Assembly: GCA_021795255.1 (NCBI GenBank)
Contig: JAJYPQ010000263.1
Location: 1 to 6,064, forward strand
Direction of reading: 5' to 3'
Source of the DNA: Pseudomonadota bacterium
GTDB taxonomy: Bacteria > Pseudomonadota > Gammaproteobacteria > Acidiferrobacterales > Acidiferrobacteraceae
DNA length: 6,064 nucleotides
The notes beneath the pieces were generated by a model. It saw only the letters and a program-made list of their open reading frames with translations, was not told the origin of the DNA and made no database searches. Positions 4,771-6,064 of the stretch are shown here, one piece after another. Position 1 is the first letter of the stretch; each line of letters begins with the position of its first letter. The translations under genes and the position numbers were made by a program.

Positions 4771-5439
4771 CTAAGTGGAAGGATCTAAGACTATATCGTC
4801 CTTACATATCTCAGCCAGAACCGCTTGAATAAACGGAGGGTGCGCCCCCCAAAGAAAGCCGCTCTCATGACCTAATTTCAGGTCGAATATCCTTTCCCAG
4901 CTCCCGCGGCAGTCTGGCTCAGGCGGAATCCGACAGGCCTGGCGCTCTCGCTCTCTCTCATCTTTCTCGGTTGCCGTAAGGTACGGCGGTATACTCCACA
5001 GGGGCGGCCATTTGCCGCCCGACTTTTCTATGTCGGAAAAGACACCAAGTATCTGCTCCCACGGTAAATAGAATGAAAAGAGTACGCGCTTTCGGGGTAC
5101 CGCGATTCGTAAGAGTACGCTTGGTGGAGGTAGACAAGCGGGCTGTAACAGGGTCGCCCAAATGGGCAGGTCGGGCACGTCGATCTTAAGGCGTGCTTTC
5201 ATTTGGTTAACCATCCAGGTGTAAGCGCGGCACTTTCCTAGCTTCCTCGACTCGTCGGTAGGGAAGGCGTGGGTGGGGTTGCCTCTCAACGGCACGCCAT
5301 TGTTTAGTTGCGCTACGGCATCGGTATGCTGGATGGTCCAGAGGGTCACGGGGTCGTCGGGTCCACAGGCCTCAATTTGGTGAAGTAACGCGGCCATCGT
5401 GGGAATTTGGGGATAGCAAATTGGCGCTGATACTTCCAT
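4771..5439 (-). CDS. DUF3841-family protein (222 aa)
   Basis: The sequence follows the DUF3841 pattern: VTLWTIQHTDAVAQL (31-45), LRGNP (51-55), AYTWMVNQMKARL (72-84), a PIWA element (92-95), a beta-rich VLLRIAVPRKRVLFSFYLPWEQIL (108-131, described here in part), and the typical C-terminal SWERIFDLKL (180-189) followed by FIQAVLAEI (203-211). This covers the whole family length. The function of DUF3841 is not established as far as I know, and no catalytic motif is obvious. The start at 5439 has AAAGGAA about 11 bases upstream, a loose spacing. A second ATG at residue 15 lacks a ribosome binding site but would keep the complete domain. The gene follows the Mrr endonuclease gene by 57 bases on the same strand, so co-transcription is likely. 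A role linked to that restriction enzyme is only suggested by position. Confidence 0.85.
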   Translation of the reverse strand: MEVSAPICYPQIPTMAALLHQIEACGPDDPVTLWTIQHTDAVAQLNNGVPLRGNPTHAFPTDESRKLGKCRAYTWMVNQMKARLKIDVPDLPIWATLLQPACLPPPSVLLRIAVPRKRVLFSFYLPWEQILGVFSDIEKSGGKWPPLWSIPPYLTATEKDERERERQACRIPPEPDCRGSWERIFDLKLGHESGFLWGAHPPFIQAVLAEICKDDIVLDPST

Positions 5440-5460
5440 GAGTTTCGGGTTTCCTTTGCC

Positions 5461-5502
5461 CGCCTAGGCGTAATGTAGTATCAAGAACTGAGTATCTTAC
5501 TC
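5461..5502. promoter_or_regulatory. Two short dyads between the Mrr and DUF3841 genes
   Basis: CGCCTAGGCG (5461-5470) is a perfect 10-bp palindrome. GAGTA-tct-TACTC (5490-5502) is an inverted repeat that spans the Mrr stop codon. They may be operator sites, but I see no convincing promoter between them and they are short enough to be accidental. Confidence 0.25.
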
Positions 5503-6064
5503 AAAAAACTCCTCATCCACGGCCTTGCTGTAAAAGGTCTCCTGGAGCCGGCAACCAACGTTGTGCTGAATCATGAGGCGCGCAAGCGTTTTGCCGTCAA
5601 TGAGTACGAGCCGTTTGCTCAAATGCTCCGCAGTCTCGCGGGCGGATGTCGAGAATCGGGACGTTGTCACAAAAAGCCCCTTGCTGGCCTTAACGCGATC
5701 GAGGCTCCCAAAGAAGTCCCGGATGGCGCCGGCCCCCACCGGGTTATCCTCCGCATAGCGTTTGGCCTGGACATAAATACGATCCAGTCCTAAAGGGTCC
5801 TGATCGATCACGCCATCGATACCATTGTCACCACTGCCACCCACCAGCGCCTGATCCACCTGCGCTACCGTCCCTCCATAGCCCATAGCGATCAGGAGGC
5901 TTACGATGAGCTTCTCAAAGAAGGCAGGTGTCCCAGCGCAGATCCGTTGCAGAAGTTCGACGGCAAGCCCCCGCTCCATCTCCTCGTGGGTCGCCCGCAG
6001 GATTTCATCGGGGGTGAGGGTCGGGTGCGCCAAAAGGGGCGGGGGTGCCAGCACCTCCTTGCCC
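5497..6064 (-). CDS. mrr: Mrr-family restriction endonuclease, C-terminal part (cut by window edge)
   Basis: Type IV-like restriction endonuclease of the Mrr family, which cuts DNA carrying foreign methylation. The visible 189 codons are the C-terminal catalytic Mrr_cat domain. Counting from the GTG at 6054, they show PAFFEKLIVSLLIAMGYGG (43-61), VGGSGDNGIDGVI (71-83) with the catalytic Asp80, YVQAKRY (94-100) with the QxK pair Gln96 and Lys98 of the PD-(D/E)xK fold, IRDFFGSL (111-118), GLFVTTSRFS (126-135) and VLIDGKTLARLMIQHNVG (150-167). The usual GDGGIDG is GDNGIDG here, and the active-site residues are intact. The frame stays open to the last base of the window. The GTG at 6054 has AAGGAG immediately against it with no spacing, so it is not a credible start, and the N-terminal winged-helix domain probably lies beyond the edge. 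It is probably in an operon with the DUF3841 gene. Confidence 0.93.
   Translation of the reverse strand, partial: GKEVLAPPPLLAHPTLTPDEILRATHEEMERGLAVELLQRICAGTPAFFEKLIVSLLIAMGYGGTVAQVDQALVGGSGDNGIDGVIDQDPLGLDRIYVQAKRYAEDNPVGAGAIRDFFGSLDRVKASKGLFVTTSRFSTSARETAEHLSKRLVLIDGKTLARLMIQHNVGCRLQETFYSKAVDEEFFE

Noticed and set aside
5563..5793. Plus-strand ORFs opposite the Mrr gene
   Set aside because: They mirror the strongly conserved Mrr catalytic domain and have no domain of their own.
6052..6054. GTG as the true start of the Mrr protein
   Set aside because: AAGGAG touches the GTG with no spacer, the frame is open to the window edge, and Mrr proteins normally have an N-terminal domain before this point.

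Overview
The window reads as part of a plasmid or an integrative element carrying a plasmid-type replication module, from a moderately GC-rich bacterium. Its strong AGGAG-type ribosome binding sites and sigma-70-like promoter elements fit a proteobacterium, but there is no marker gene, so the host is inferred only loosely. All well-supported genes lie on the minus strand, so the biological reading order runs from the right edge to the left. No tRNA, rRNA, transposase, integrase or CRISPR array is visible.

Right part (about 6064 down to 4771): the C-terminal part of an Mrr-family restriction endonuclease, cut by the window edge, is followed after 57 bases by a DUF3841-family gene of unknown function. 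About 340 bases without a firm gene follow (4428-4770). They hold a good candidate promoter, several dyads, a short membrane-protein-like ORF with no convincing start, and an attenuator-like arrangement of GC hairpins ending in a terminator.

Middle (4427 down to 3158): a 250-residue protein has a LuxR/GerE-like helix-turn-helix and a C-terminal motif resembling a beta-sliding-clamp binding peptide. Its stop codon overlaps a near-ideal ribosome binding site for a 52-codon leader ORF. That ORF runs through a rho-independent terminator hairpin and stops 28 bases before a 107-codon basic ORF. The ribosome binding site of the 107-codon ORF sits in a hairpin loop. A plus-strand promoter with an extended -10, inside the 107-codon ORF, would make an RNA of about 70 bases exactly antisense to this start region and ending at the terminator. 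This is the layout of plasmid copy-number control by a countertranscribed RNA plus a translated leader.

Left part (3157 down to 1): the 107-codon ORF overlaps by ATGA a 1031-residue protein with a Toprim-like primase domain followed by a cysteine-containing SF2-type helicase. This is probably the replication protein of the element. Four 23-bp direct repeats centred on the palindrome GTGATCAC lie across its 3' end and look like origin iterons.

Taken together, the most interesting content is a possible replicon in which an antisense RNA and a leader ORF control a translationally coupled primase-helicase. A helix-turn-helix gene and a restriction/DUF3841 pair lie upstream.
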